Origin: Dokdonia pacifica
GTDB lineage: Bacteria > Bacteroidota > Bacteroidia > Flavobacteriales > Flavobacteriaceae
Length of the DNA stretch: 64,000 nucleotides
Assembly (NCBI RefSeq): GCF_900188275.1
Contig: NZ_FZNY01000009.1
Coordinates: 1-64,000, forward strand
Reading direction: 5' to 3'
The notes beneath the pieces are model-generated. The model saw only the letters and a list, made by a program, of their open reading frames with translations, was not told the DNA's origin and did not search any database. Position numbers and translations under genes: made by a program. Below, piece after piece: positions 1 to 8,573 of the stretch. The stretch's first letter is position 1. Each line of letters starts with the position of its first letter.

Positions 1-2636
1 AAGTCAATACTGTTGGTAGCAACTACGTTTAAGATTAAGCCTGTTGCAGCATCTGTAATTACATATCTGTATGATAAGTTTGGTGCATCATTCTCGTGTA
101 CCACAACTATTGGATCAGCTTGTGAATCTAAACAGATCACAGCTTCTGTATCTCCATTGAAACTTGTCGTTCCATTTGGATTTCCTGTTGCGTCTAAATC
201 TATTGATACTGTTCCTCCGTCTGCAGCTTCTCTGATAATTGTTACTGCATTGTCTGAAATATCTGAACAATCTAAATCGTCTAATGCCGAAAGTGGCTCT
301 CCGATTTGATCTAATCCATTTCCAGGAACACCTCTGTAAGACCATCCCCAAATTTCGCATACACCAGCAGCTACTCCGTTTAAGTCAATACTGTTGGTAG
401 CAACTACGTTTAAGATTAAGCCTGTCGCTGCATCTGTAATTACATATCTGTATGATAAGTTTGGTGCATCATTCTCATGTACGACAACTATTGGATCAGC
501 TTGTGAATCTAAACAGATCACAGCTTCTGTATCTCCATTGAAACTTGTCGTTCCATTTGGATTTCCTGTTGCGTCTAAATCTATTGATACTGTTCCTCCG
601 TCTGCAGCTTCTCTGATAATTGTTACTGCATTGTCTGAAATATCTGAACAATCTAAATCATCTAATGCCGAAAGTGGCTCTCCGATTTGATCTAATCCGT
701 TTCCTGGAACACCTCTGTAAGACCATCCCCAGATTTCGCATACACCTGCAGCTACTCCGTTTAAGTCAATACTGTTGGTAGCAACTACGTTTAAGATTAA
801 GCCTGTTGCAGCATCTGTAATTACATATCTGTATGATAAGTTTGGTGCATCATTCTCATGTACGACAACTATTGGATCAGCTTGTGAATCTAAACAGATC
901 ACAGCTTCTGTATCTCCATTGAAACTTGTCGTTCCATTTGGATTTCCTGTTGCGTCTAAATCTATTGATACTGTTCCTCCGTCTGCAGCTTCTCTGATAA
1001 TTGTTACTGCATTGTCTGAAATATCTGAACAATCTAAATCGTCTAGTGCCGAAAGTGGCTCTCCGATTTGATCTAATCCGTTTCCTGGAACACCTCTGTA
1101 AGACCATCCCCAGATTTCGCATACACCAGCAGCTACTCCATTCAGATCAATACTATTGGTAGCAACTACGTTTAAGATTAAGCCTGTTGCTGCATCTGTA
1201 ATTACATATCTGTATGATAAGTTTGGTGCATCATTCTCGTGTACCACAACTATTGGATCAGCTTGTGAATCTAAACAGATCACAGCTTCTGTATCTCCAT
1301 TGAAACTTGTTGTTCCATTTGGATTTCCTGTTGCGTCTAAATCTATTGATACTGTTCCGCCATCTGCAGCTTCTCTGATAATCGTTACTGCATTGTCTGA
1401 AATATCTGAACAATCTAAATCGTCTAGTGCCGAAAGTGGCTCTCCGATTTGATCTAATCCGTTTCCTGGAACACCTCTGTAAGACCATCCCCAGATTTCG
1501 CATACACCAGCTGCTACTCCGTTTAAGTCAATACTGTTGGTAGCAACTACGTTTAAGATTAAGCCTGTTGCTGCATCTGTAATTACATATCTGTATGATA
1601 AGTTCTCTGCACCTGGATTTTCATGTGCTACTACGATAGGGTCTGCTTGTGAATCTAAACAGATCACAGCTTCTGTATCTCCATTGAAACTTGTTGTTCC
1701 ATTTGGATTTCCTGTCGCGTCTAAATCTATTGATACTGTTCCTCCGTCTGCTTCTTCTCTTACAACAGTAATAAATTCTTGAGATATATCAGAACAATCA
1801 GCATCTCTTAAGGCTTGTAATGGACCTCCTCCAAATGTAGCAAGAGCTCCAGCTTGACCTCCAAGGCCAGAATAACTCCATCCCCAAATAAGACAAGTAC
1901 CAGGACCTGCTCCATCAAGGCTAATTTCATTTGTAGCTACGATATTAAGAATCGTTTCTTCAGGACTGTTATCCGTGATTACATATAGATATGAACGTGT
2001 TGCATCTGTTACGTGATTTACAACTACAGGATCAGGATTTCCATCTACACAGATACTTACTTCAAACTCTCCGTCAATACTAGTTGTATTTCCTCCTGCA
2101 GCATTCGTAGCATTTACATCAAGACTTACAACACCTGCATCGGCATCTCCCCAAGCTCCTGGGTTACCACCTCTAGTTCCATCAGTATTAATAATTCCTG
2201 ATACATCAGATGGAGGGCATGTAAATGAAACTGATGCAGTCGAACGACTCCATCTTCCTGAATTTACTCCTTGAGCAAGTCTAAATCCAGCACCTGTTCC
2301 CCAACGTACATAATCTCTTAGAATGTCAGGGTTACTAGATCCAAAACTAGAATTTGTAAATAGCATTAAAGTACCACTTCCGGTTGTTGGAATATCATTC
2401 CACGTTACCGTAATAGAGGCTCCTGCAGCTAGCATCGTACTCTCTGTAGTTAATGATCCTACAGAATCATATCTAAATCCATTAGTACATAATTGATAAC
2501 TTCCTATATCAACCATTGTATCACCAGAATTGGTGATGGTTACCATTTGTGAGTTTGGATTCAGGCTGGTAAAAACCGGATCTGCTTGAGCAAAAGCATT
2601 TATGGAGAATAACACCATAATAAGCCAGAGACTCAT
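1..2636 (-). CDS. Giant secreted tandem-repeat protein (5' part, runs off window)
   Basis: An open frame of 878 codons enters from the left edge without a stop. The ATG at 2636 begins MSLWLIMVLFSINAFAQ, a hydrophobic signal peptide. The next ~110 residues resemble a lamin-tail-like beta domain (ITNSGD, LAAGASITV, DYVRWG). Then come tandem units of about 127 residues: one divergent copy (roughly 1783-2200), one mildly divergent (1537-1782 and flank, with one extra codon), and four nearly identical copies on a 381-bp period down to base 1. Each unit carries conserved Cys in VCEIWGW, LDCSDIS and VICLDSQ, plus Asp-rich strands. Inference: a cell-surface adhesin or fibre, probably exported and possibly a type IX substrate, though the C-terminus is outside the window. 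The start region may contain a 1-base frameshift (see findings). No enzyme motif was seen. Confidence 0.82.
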   Translation of the reverse strand, partial: MSLWLIMVLFSINAFAQADPVFTSLNPNSQMVTITNSGDTMVDIGSYQLCTNGFRYDSVGSLTTESTMLAAGASITVTWNDIPTTGSGTLMLFTNSSFGSSNPDILRDYVRWGTGAGFRLAQGVNSGRWSRSTASVSFTCPPSDVSGIINTDGTRGGNPGAWGDADAGVVSLDVNATNAAGGNTTSIDGEFEVSICVDGNPDPVVVNHVTDATRSYLYVITDNSPEETILNIVATNEISLDGAGPGTCLIWGWSYSGLGGQAGALATFGGGPLQALRDADCSDISQEFITVVREEADGGTVSIDLDATGNPNGTTSFNGDTEAVICLDSQADPIVVAHENPGAENLSYRYVITDAATGLILNVVATNSIDLNGVAAGVCEIWGWSYRGVPGNGLDQIGEPLSALDDLDCSDISDNAVTIIREAADGGTVSIDLDATGNPNGTTSFNGDTEAVICLDSQADPIVVVHENDAPNLSYRYVITDAATGLILNVVATNSIDLNGVAAGVCEIWGWSYRGVPGNGLDQIGEPLSALDDLDCSDISDNAVTIIREAADGGTVSIDLDATGNPNGTTSFNGDTEAVICLDSQADPIVVVHENDAPNLSYRYVITDAATGLILNVVATNSIDLNGVAAGVCEIWGWSYRGVPGNGLDQIGEPLSALDDLDCSDISDNAVTIIREAADGGTVSIDLDATGNPNGTTSFNGDTEAVICLDSQADPIVVVHENDAPNLSYRYVITDAATGLILNVVATNSIDLNGVAAGVCEIWGWSYRGVPGNGLDQIGEPLSALDDLDCSDISDNAVTIIREAADGGTVSIDLDATGNPNGTTSFNGDTEAVICLDSQADPIVVVHENDAPNLSYRYVITDAATGLILNVVATNSID
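13..1782 (-). repeat. 381-bp tandem coding repeats (127 aa units)
   Basis: The same sequence recurs with its phase at 13, 394, 775, 1156 and 1537, an exact 381-bp period (127 codons). The copy at 1537 has a 3-bp insertion near 1605-1625. The differences I compared between the four leftmost copies are synonymous third-base changes, for example AAC/AAT and GAC/GAT in the N-S-I-D-L-N stretch. The array continues past base 1. Confidence 0.95.
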
Positions 2637-3282
2637 GTTAAATAGTTTTCTTTTCATGACAAGTAATTTTTTTAATAGTAGTTTTTAAAAATTTATTTGA
2701 TTAAACATTGGTAATTGTATGGCGTTTACATTAGTAGTCTAATTTTTTTGATGAATGACTACCTAATGATCATAGCATATCATTAGGCAGTCAATTTCAA
2801 ATCAACAAATCAACTTAGCTAACGCAAACACTAACTATCTTTAAAGCGTAATTTGATTTAAAGGAATTATAGGTTTCTTATTTTCCTTACGATCAATATG
2901 GCGGCTTTTAATTTTCATTTTGAATTTCTTTTCGTTTCTTTTTCTGATGCAAATAAACTATGAGAAAGCACCTTATTACAAGTAAAGATGTGTGATGTGG
3001 AAAAAATAGCTTTAAAAAGGAATTCTTTTAAGCCTTGATATACCTAGGCTTACAAAGGATTAGTGTAAAACCTTATGGAAAAAGTCAGGTTATACGAGCA
3101 GATACGCTTATTCTTCAATAATGTTATAATGAAACTGTATTATGATAGTATACGCTTTCGCGAAAGCGTATATATGCTATTTACTATTTAAAAGTGAGTG
3201 ATTAACTATAAACTACTTTTTAGAATATTTTAAAATAGGAATAGAGCAAAGAAAAAATAGGTATTACAAACTATGTACAAAC
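2637..3282. other. Long intergenic region, no gene seen
   Basis: About 650 bases of AT-rich DNA between the repeat-protein start and the terminator of the next minus-strand gene. It should hold the promoter of the repeat protein, but I could not find a convincing TTG/TAnnTTTG pair. The only clear structure is the palindrome at 3149-3172. I see no supported small ORF. Confidence 0.6.
3149..3172. repeat. GCTTTCGCGAAAGC palindrome (perfect, 24 bp)
   Basis: The 20-mer TACGCTTTCGCGAAAGCGTA is flanked by TA on each side, giving a perfect 24-bp palindrome in a non-coding region. It is not followed by a T-run, so it does not look like a terminator. This is the longest perfect copy of the family in the window. 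Confidence 0.95.
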
Positions 3283-3312
3283 AAAAAAGGGATACAAAAT
3301 AAATTGTATCCC
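3283..3312 (-). terminator. Rho-independent terminator
   Basis: A 9-bp inverted repeat GGGATACAA / TTGTATCCC with a 6-base loop. On the minus strand it is followed by TTTTTT. It lies just after the stop of the beta-barrel gene ending at 3340. Confidence 0.85.
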
Positions 3313-3339
3313 ATCTAAAGAATGTAGTTTTATGTATGT

Positions 3340-4263
3340 CTATAATTGAATAAAATAGGTGGCATGAAATCCAAAGTGAAGATTACCATCTCTAAAGTTG
3401 AAATTGTTTTCTGTTTTGATGATGAATTTATCTTCTACAAGATTTCTTGCATTTGTCAGTTTGAATTGTAATAATAAATCTGAGACTTCCCAATTTGCTC
3501 CTAAACTAAATGGGCCGTATGTATCTACAAAGTCTACGGGATTTGCTACATAATAATACTCTGACACAATAGAAACATGATTACTTACTTTATATCTTGC
3601 TCCAAAACCTAATGCAAAATGATTAGGATTTGCACCATCTACAAGCTCATCTTCTGCTCTGTAAACATATGTAGGTGCGATTTGAAATGAGAAATTTCTA
3701 GTAAATTTTCTTGCAATTAATAATTGTGTAGTGGCTGCAAATTTATTTTTTGATGGTACTTCCCTCATCATAGTAGGATCATCTATATCATATAATACTC
3801 CTTTAAAAGAAGATTTATTTCTATAAACACCACCTTGGAAAAGAGTGATACTAAATGGAAATTTAGACCCTGAGTCTCTTTGATAAAACAAGCGATATTT
3901 TGCATATGCATCTATAGATCTGTATCCTGTACCATAACCTACTCCAGTAGTTAAGCGATCTGAAATTCCGTAATCTACTCCTATTCTACTATTCCATTTA
4001 TCGGCTGCAAATGTTTGTACACGTTCTGAATCTGGGATAGGTCTATTCCAAAAACGATTCATCGAAGATATTTCTAAAACTCCTTTTTTACGGGTTTCTA
4101 CTGAGTGTCCTATAGAGATATGTGTTCCTTTAAAAGTAGCAATTGTAGGTTGAGATTCTTCTACAGATGCAGCTTCTAAATCCTTTAAAATATCTTGTGC
4201 ATGTATCATATTGACCATGCTCAAAAACAACAGTGTATACAGAAATTTACTTTTGATTTTCAT
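3340..4263 (-). CDS. DUF5777-like outer-membrane beta-barrel protein
   Basis: The frame is open from 4362, but the ATG at 4263 gives a clean signal peptide (MKIKSKFLYTLLFLSM...HAQ), so I prefer that start, giving 307 residues. It overlaps the end of the YceI gene by 17 bases, which suggests translational coupling. The mature protein is rich in alternating aromatic/polar strands (GFGARYKV, SIVSEYYYVANP, FGFHATYF) and ends in an aromatic-rich strand, as expected of an outer-membrane barrel. It resembles the Bacteroidetes DUF5777 barrel family. It is the last gene of a three-gene operon with an OB-fold protein and a YceI protein. Function is unknown; a lipid, haem or redox link is only suggested by the YceI neighbour. 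ATG 4272 is an alternative start. Confidence 0.72.
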   Translation of the reverse strand: MKIKSKFLYTLLFLSMVNMIHAQDILKDLEAASVEESQPTIATFKGTHISIGHSVETRKKGVLEISSMNRFWNRPIPDSERVQTFAADKWNSRIGVDYGISDRLTTGVGYGTGYRSIDAYAKYRLFYQRDSGSKFPFSITLFQGGVYRNKSSFKGVLYDIDDPTMMREVPSKNKFAATTQLLIARKFTRNFSFQIAPTYVYRAEDELVDGANPNHFALGFGARYKVSNHVSIVSEYYYVANPVDFVDTYGPFSLGANWEVSDLLLQFKLTNARNLVEDKFIIKTENNFNFRDGNLHFGFHATYFIQL

Positions 4264-4798
4264 TAGGTGCATATTGAAATTTAAAAGATACTTGAATATT
4301 TTTTGCAATATTAGGAGATAGTATTGGAGGTACTTTGATTTCATAATCTTTAATAGGTACATCTATTGTCCCAGTAATACTATAGATTCCATCTGTATTA
4401 ACTATGGTAGCTTTAACTTCTACAGGTTTTGTAATACCTCTTAAGGTAAACTCTCCTTTTATAATCCTAGTTTGTGATCCTTCCTGGTTTGGGTCAAAAT
4501 CAATAATATCTCCTTCAAAAGTAGCTTTAGGATATAAATCTGATTCTATATAACTTTCATTAAAGTGCTCATACATTAGTGATTTTTCAAATGCAAAAGC
4601 ACGCATCAAAATTTGCACACCCACTTTCTTATTGGTCGTATATAAAATACTCAACACCTGATTATTGGTGGCTTGTATATTTTCTACAGACGTATATGAA
4701 AAGAATGTAATTTCTCCCTGTCTTGTAATGTGCTGGTCTTGGGCATTTACAAAACCTATCCCATAAATTGCAAAAAATAATAGTAGTAATTTATTCAT
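4247..4798 (-). CDS. YceI family periplasmic protein
   Basis: 183 residues with a signal peptide (MNKLLLLFFAIYGIGFVNAQ). The body fits the YceI lipocalin-like barrel: 'ITFFSYTSVENI', 'MYEHFNESYIESDLYPKATF' (the YceI pattern of a residue exported with matched subtle strands), 'GEFTLRGITKPVEV' and the final strand 'IQVSFKFQY'. YceI proteins bind polyisoprenoid or other long lipids in the periplasm. Its start overlaps the stop of the OB-fold gene by 8 bases and its end overlaps the barrel gene, so the three are very likely one transcript. Confidence 0.85.
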   Translation of the reverse strand: MNKLLLLFFAIYGIGFVNAQDQHITRQGEITFFSYTSVENIQATNNQVLSILYTTNKKVGVQILMRAFAFEKSLMYEHFNESYIESDLYPKATFEGDIIDFDPNQEGSQTRIIKGEFTLRGITKPVEVKATIVNTDGIYSITGTIDVPIKDYEIKVPPILSPNIAKNIQVSFKFQYAPNENQK

Positions 4799-5225
4799 TG
4801 ACTTCTTCTATGACGATACAATTTAATAAAATTGCATCCATTAAAAAACCTTTAAGTATTCCTTTTACCATTACCTCATCTCCTATTTTGAGTGATTCGA
4901 CTATTGGGGCTTGATCTACTTGCATTTCACATAATACAAGTTGGTCTATTTGATTCCCTCTTAAGAGTAGTGAGTATTTATTATTCTTATAGGTAATTTG
5001 ATATAATGTTCCTTTTATTTCAAGTGCTTTCTCTATGTATTGTTCAAAAGAAGCTTCTTTTTCGTTATTAAAGTTTTTAAATAACTCATTTGTTGTGATA
5101 CTCATTTCAGTTTTTGCTTCTCTAGTATCGATACCTTCATAATTAAAAACAGCATATAATCCTATCACTGCTGCAATGCAGACAATAATGAATAGACTTA
5201 TTTTAATATATGAATTACTTTTCAA
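4791..5225 (-). CDS. Membrane-anchored OB-fold (tRNA_anti-like) protein
   Basis: 144 residues: a short N-terminal membrane segment (residues ~9-28, ISLFIIVCIAAVIGLYAVF), then a domain from ~45 with the OB-fold layout 'EIKGTLYQITYKNNKYSLLL' ... 'LKIGDEVMVKGILKGFLMDAILLNCIVIE'. This matches the tRNA_anti-like periplasmic OB-fold proteins of Bacteroidetes. First gene of the operon with YceI and the beta-barrel. The minus strand has TACATTTG at 5305-5298, an exact -7 box match, but no good -33 TTG at the usual spacing, so the promoter is uncertain. The biochemical role is unknown; an anchored periplasmic or cytoplasmic-face OB domain is what can be seen. Confidence 0.75.
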   Translation of the reverse strand: MKSNSYIKISLFIIVCIAAVIGLYAVFNYEGIDTREAKTEMSITTNELFKNFNNEKEASFEQYIEKALEIKGTLYQITYKNNKYSLLLRGNQIDQLVLCEMQVDQAPIVESLKIGDEVMVKGILKGFLMDAILLNCIVIEEVNE

Positions 5226-5456
5226 GCTTTTGTTTTTTTTAAAAAGTTGTTTTCTTTAATAAGAAACCAACAGAAACTAAAATCATTATTTCCACCACAA
5301 ATGTAACGCACCTTAACTAGTATTGCCCTATTTAAAAGGTGCAAAATAGCTCAAACGGAATTTTTATCATTAAAAAGGAATCTCAAAACTTTAAAAAACA
5401 GCTTCATCTACAGCAATGTATTATTTTAGCTATATGTTAATTAATACTCTTTTTGA

Positions 5457-6605
5457 ATGAAGTATCATCCATATTATTTATACACAGCATTAAGCCTTTC
5501 TGTATTGTATATTATTATAATACTTATAGCCACACCATTTTTTATGCGTTTAAGTATGAATAATGCCTTATCGAATGATATAGAAGCCGCACAACAAGAA
5601 GCACGCATTATTGCAACTATGAGTGAAGGCATTACTGTAAAATCAGATAAAGTAAAACTAGAAGAATTAAAAGACCGTATTCAAAAAAGTATCCAAGGAA
5701 CTAATTCTAATAATGTATTTAACTCCGTATTAGATTGGTCTGGTAAATACATTTGTTATCCAGACAAAAAAAGCATAGGTAGTGCTCCACCTGAGAGTGA
5801 TGGGCTAACCCCAGGTGTACAGAATGAGCTTACAGGTGAAAATTTATATGATATGGTTTTTAAAAAAACTGATTCTATCATTCCTTCAGAAATTATTAAG
5901 CTAACGTATGTTACAGATTCTGATTGGATAATCGCTAGTCATATCAATAAAGAGAAGGTAATTAATCAAGCAAGTGTTATACGCAGTCAGATATACATTG
6001 CATTTATAATTATTGGTCTTATCACTCTAGTGTTCTTTTTAGGAACGATACGTATTATAAGTAGTTATTATGAAAAACAACTAGCGCTTAAAAACACAAA
6101 GCTTGAAGATGGTGTTCTTAATTTATCTAAACTTAATGCTTCTTTAGAAAATTATCAGAAAAACTTATCTGATTTTAATCGTGAACGTGAAGAAGATCAA
6201 AAACTAGCCGAAGAACAAACAGAAACAATCGTTACTACTGAAGAAACCAAAATATCAAAAACAACTACAAAGCAACGTATTCTTACTTATGTTCGTAATG
6301 AATTACTCCCTATAGCTACAGAAGACATCTCGTATATATATGTAGAAAACACGATTACATATATTGTACGTAAAGATGGAAAGCGCTCTACCTCTAGTGA
6401 AAGCATGGATTTAATTTATTCCTACTTAGATGAGAAATCCTTCTTTAGGGCTAATAGGCAAATTATTGTAGCAATCTCTGCTATAGAAACCATCACAAAA
6501 TTTGGGAATAGTAAACTTAAAATACAAGTAAACCCTACATCAGAAATAGATATTATTATTGGAAAAAACAAAGCCGCGTCCTTTAAGCAATGGTTGGATC
6601 TATAA
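5457..6605 (+). CDS. Membrane-anchored sensor with LytTR DNA-binding domain
   Basis: 382 residues: TM helix ~9-30, an extracytoplasmic domain ~31-178 with a Cache/PAS-like look ('VLDWSGKYICYPDKKSIG', 'YVTDSDWIIASHI'), TM helix ~179-200, a coiled-coil linker ~205-260, and a LytTR DNA-binding domain ~273-382 ('ISYIYVENTITYIVRKDGK', 'FFRANRQIIVAISAIETI'). Inference: a one-component transmembrane regulator that senses a periplasmic ligand and binds DNA directly. It is divergent from the OB-fold/YceI/barrel operon across a 230-bp gap, which makes that operon a plausible target. It has no receiver domain, unlike classical LytR regulators. Confidence 0.85.
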   Translation: MKYHPYYLYTALSLSVLYIIIILIATPFFMRLSMNNALSNDIEAAQQEARIIATMSEGITVKSDKVKLEELKDRIQKSIQGTNSNNVFNSVLDWSGKYICYPDKKSIGSAPPESDGLTPGVQNELTGENLYDMVFKKTDSIIPSEIIKLTYVTDSDWIIASHINKEKVINQASVIRSQIYIAFIIIGLITLVFFLGTIRIISSYYEKQLALKNTKLEDGVLNLSKLNASLENYQKNLSDFNREREEDQKLAEEQTETIVTTEETKISKTTTKQRILTYVRNELLPIATEDISYIYVENTITYIVRKDGKRSTSSESMDLIYSYLDEKSFFRANRQIIVAISAIETITKFGNSKLKIQVNPTSEIDIIIGKNKAASFKQWLDL

Positions 6606-6650
6606 ATATCTAATGCTTCGGCATTCATTTTATTTGATGATGTACATACA

Positions 6651-6670
6651 TACGCTTTCGCGAAAGCGTA
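6651..6670. repeat. GCTTTCGCGAAAGC palindrome (perfect, intergenic)
   Basis: Perfect 20-mer TACGCTTTCGCGAAAGCGTA, extended by one matching A/T pair to 6650-6671, between the LytTR gene and ppgK. No T-run follows. Confidence 0.95.
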
Positions 6671-6812
6671 TACTTTACACTTCCAAAAAAGCACACATAA
6701 TCAACTAGCAATAAACAAATTAATAAATATATTTATTGAAAACCTCTCGATCTTTTATTCATATTATTGAAATTAGTTATCTTCGGCAGGTTGACAAAAA
6801 GTTACGAACTCT

Positions 6813-7556
6813 ATGCAAATTTTAGGCATTGACATAGGAGGGACTGGAATTAAAGGTGCTCCTGTAGATTTAGAAAAAGAAGATTATCTAGGAGAACGCT
6901 TTAGAATACCTACTCCAAAACCCGCTACGCCTGAAGCCGTTGCTGAATGTGTTCAGGAAATTATTAATCATTTTAATTGGAAAGGACCTGTAGGTGTAGG
7001 CTTCCCAACGGTTATTGTAAATGGACAAGCCAAGGCTTATGGTAACATGGACAAAAGCTGGCTTAATGTGCAAATAGACAAGCTATTTGAAGATAAAACA
7101 GGGCTTCCTTTTACAGTTATTAATGATGCCGATGCGGCAGGACTTGCAGAAATGCGTTTTGGTAATGGAAAAGAAAAAAAAGGACTTGTCGCTGTAATCA
7201 CAGTGGGTACAGGTATAGGTAGTGGCCTTTTTTATAACGGACAGTTAATTCCAAATTTTGAATTAGGACGTATCCAATACAAGAAAAAGCCTATTGAATT
7301 TTATGCTGCAAACTCTGCACGAAAAAGAGAAGAACTTTCTTATGAAGAATGGGCTGAACGTTTTGACTTTTTCTTAAAACAAGTAGAACTAGTTTGCACA
7401 CCTGATTACTATATCATAGGCGGAGGTATTAGTAAACATATTGATACATTTAAACACGTATTAACCACTAAGGTTCCTCTTGATGCTGCAAAAACCAGAA
7501 ACCATGCAGGATTAATTGGTGCAGCCTTTGCTGCTATGGAGGCTTCTGAAAAATAA
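6813..7556 (+). CDS. ppgK: Polyphosphate glucokinase (ROK family)
   Basis: 247 residues. It phosphorylates glucose to glucose 6-phosphate in the cytoplasm using polyphosphate (and often ATP). Visible motifs: N-terminal phosphate loop DIGGTGIKG (residues 7-15), catalytic NDADAAG (104-110), second phosphate loop GTGIGSG (132-138) and the C-terminal '[10 protein letters not shown]'. Length and order fit the short single-domain polyphosphate glucokinases rather than longer ROK repressors, which carry an N-terminal HTH. The long ROK zinc-binding motif is absent, as expected for this subgroup. It is monocistronic here, convergent with folD, and shares a bidirectional terminator. Confidence 0.9.
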   Translation: MQILGIDIGGTGIKGAPVDLEKEDYLGERFRIPTPKPATPEAVAECVQEIINHFNWKGPVGVGFPTVIVNGQAKAYGNMDKSWLNVQIDKLFEDKTGLPFTVINDADAAGLAEMRFGNGKEKKGLVAVITVGTGIGSGLFYNGQLIPNFELGRIQYKKKPIEFYAANSARKREELSYEEWAERFDFFLKQVELVCTPDYYIIGGGISKHIDTFKHVLTTKVPLDAAKTRNHAGLIGAAFAAMEASEK

Positions 7557-7581
7557 AAAACTGATCAATTTCTTGATCAGT
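7553..7581 (-). terminator. Bidirectional terminator between ppgK and folD
   Basis: ACTGATCAA / TTGATCAGT with a 4-base loop (7560-7581). On the minus strand it is followed by a run of T interrupted once, which serves folD. On the plus strand the downstream T content is weaker, so ppgK termination is less certain. Confidence 0.8.
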
Positions 7582-7626
7582 CTTATACTATTTCTTATAA
7601 CTCTTATAGAGTAGTAATATAATTCG

Positions 7627-8514
7627 TTATGATTTCATAGCTCTATGACGCTCTCTTGCTAAAAGCGTATTTTTAAGTAACATCGCAATAGTCATCGGTC
7701 CTACACCTCCAGGTACTGGAGTGATATAAGATGCTTTTTTACTTACTGCTTCATAATCTACATCTCCTGTAATGTAATATCCTCGCTCTCTTGTTTCGTC
7801 AGGAACACGTGTGATACCTACATCTATAATCACCGCATCATCTTTTACCATTTCTGCTTTTAAAAACCCTGGAACCCCTAATGCTGTAATAATGATGTCA
7901 GCCTGCGATGTAATTTGTGTTATATTTTTAGTATGACTATGGGTAAGGGTTACTGTAGAGTTTCCTGGAAAACCTTTACGTCCCATTAAGATACTCATGG
8001 GACGACCTACAATATGACTACGCCCTATCACAACTGTATGCTTTCCTTTGGTTGATACATCATAACGTTCTAGTAATTCTAGAATTCCGAAAGGAGTTGC
8101 AGGAATAAATGTACTCATATCTAATGCCATCTTTCCAAAGTTAGTTGGGTGAAACCCATCTACATCTTTATCTGGATCTACAGCAAGAAGTACTTTTTGC
8201 GTATCTATTTGTGGTGGTAATGGTAATTGTACAATAAAGCCATCAATATTAGCATCATTGTTAAGTTCTTCGATCTTATCTAATAACTCTATTTCACTTG
8301 TGGTACTTGACATTTTCACCAATGTAGATTCAAAACCTACACGTTCACACGCACGTACTTTACTTCCTACATAGGTAAGGCTTGCACCATCATTACCAAC
8401 TATAACAGCAGCTAGATGTGGGACTTTTTCTCCATTAGCCTTCATTTTATCAACTTCTACTTTGATTTCGTTTTTTATATCATTTGAAGTTTTCTTACCA
8501 TCTAGGATTGTCAT
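7627..8514 (-). CDS. folD: Bifunctional methylenetetrahydrofolate dehydrogenase / methenyltetrahydrofolate cyclohydrolase
   Basis: 295 residues, normal length for FolD. It interconverts 5,10-methylene-THF, 5,10-methenyl-THF and 10-formyl-THF in the cytoplasm. Signatures: 'YVGSKVRACERVGF' with the catalytic Lys, 'DGFIVQLPLP', the NAD(P)-binding 'VVIGRSHIVGRPMSILM' and the C-terminal 'PVPGGVGPMTIAMLL'. It lies 59 bases downstream of ffh on the same strand and is probably co-transcribed; ffh-folD adjacency is common in Bacteroidetes. A terminator follows the gene. Confidence 0.97.
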   Translation of the reverse strand: MTILDGKKTSNDIKNEIKVEVDKMKANGEKVPHLAAVIVGNDGASLTYVGSKVRACERVGFESTLVKMSSTTSEIELLDKIEELNNDANIDGFIVQLPLPPQIDTQKVLLAVDPDKDVDGFHPTNFGKMALDMSTFIPATPFGILELLERYDVSTKGKHTVVIGRSHIVGRPMSILMGRKGFPGNSTVTLTHSHTKNITQITSQADIIITALGVPGFLKAEMVKDDAVIIDVGITRVPDETRERGYYITGDVDYEAVSKKASYITPVPGGVGPMTIAMLLKNTLLARERHRAMKS

Positions 8515-8573
8515 ATTTAAGGTATTTAGTTAAGAGGTTACTATTAAAAACTGCTTACTGGAAGTGTATAAAT

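Noticed and set aside
13-1782. 98-residue plus-strand ORFs repeated five times in the left end
   Set aside because: They are the opposite strand of the 127-residue repeats of the minus-strand protein; the minus frame is open for 878 codons and has a signal peptide.
1-1782. The 381-bp array as a CRISPR array or satellite DNA
   Set aside because: The units are far too long for CRISPR, there are no spacers, and they keep an open frame with silent differences.
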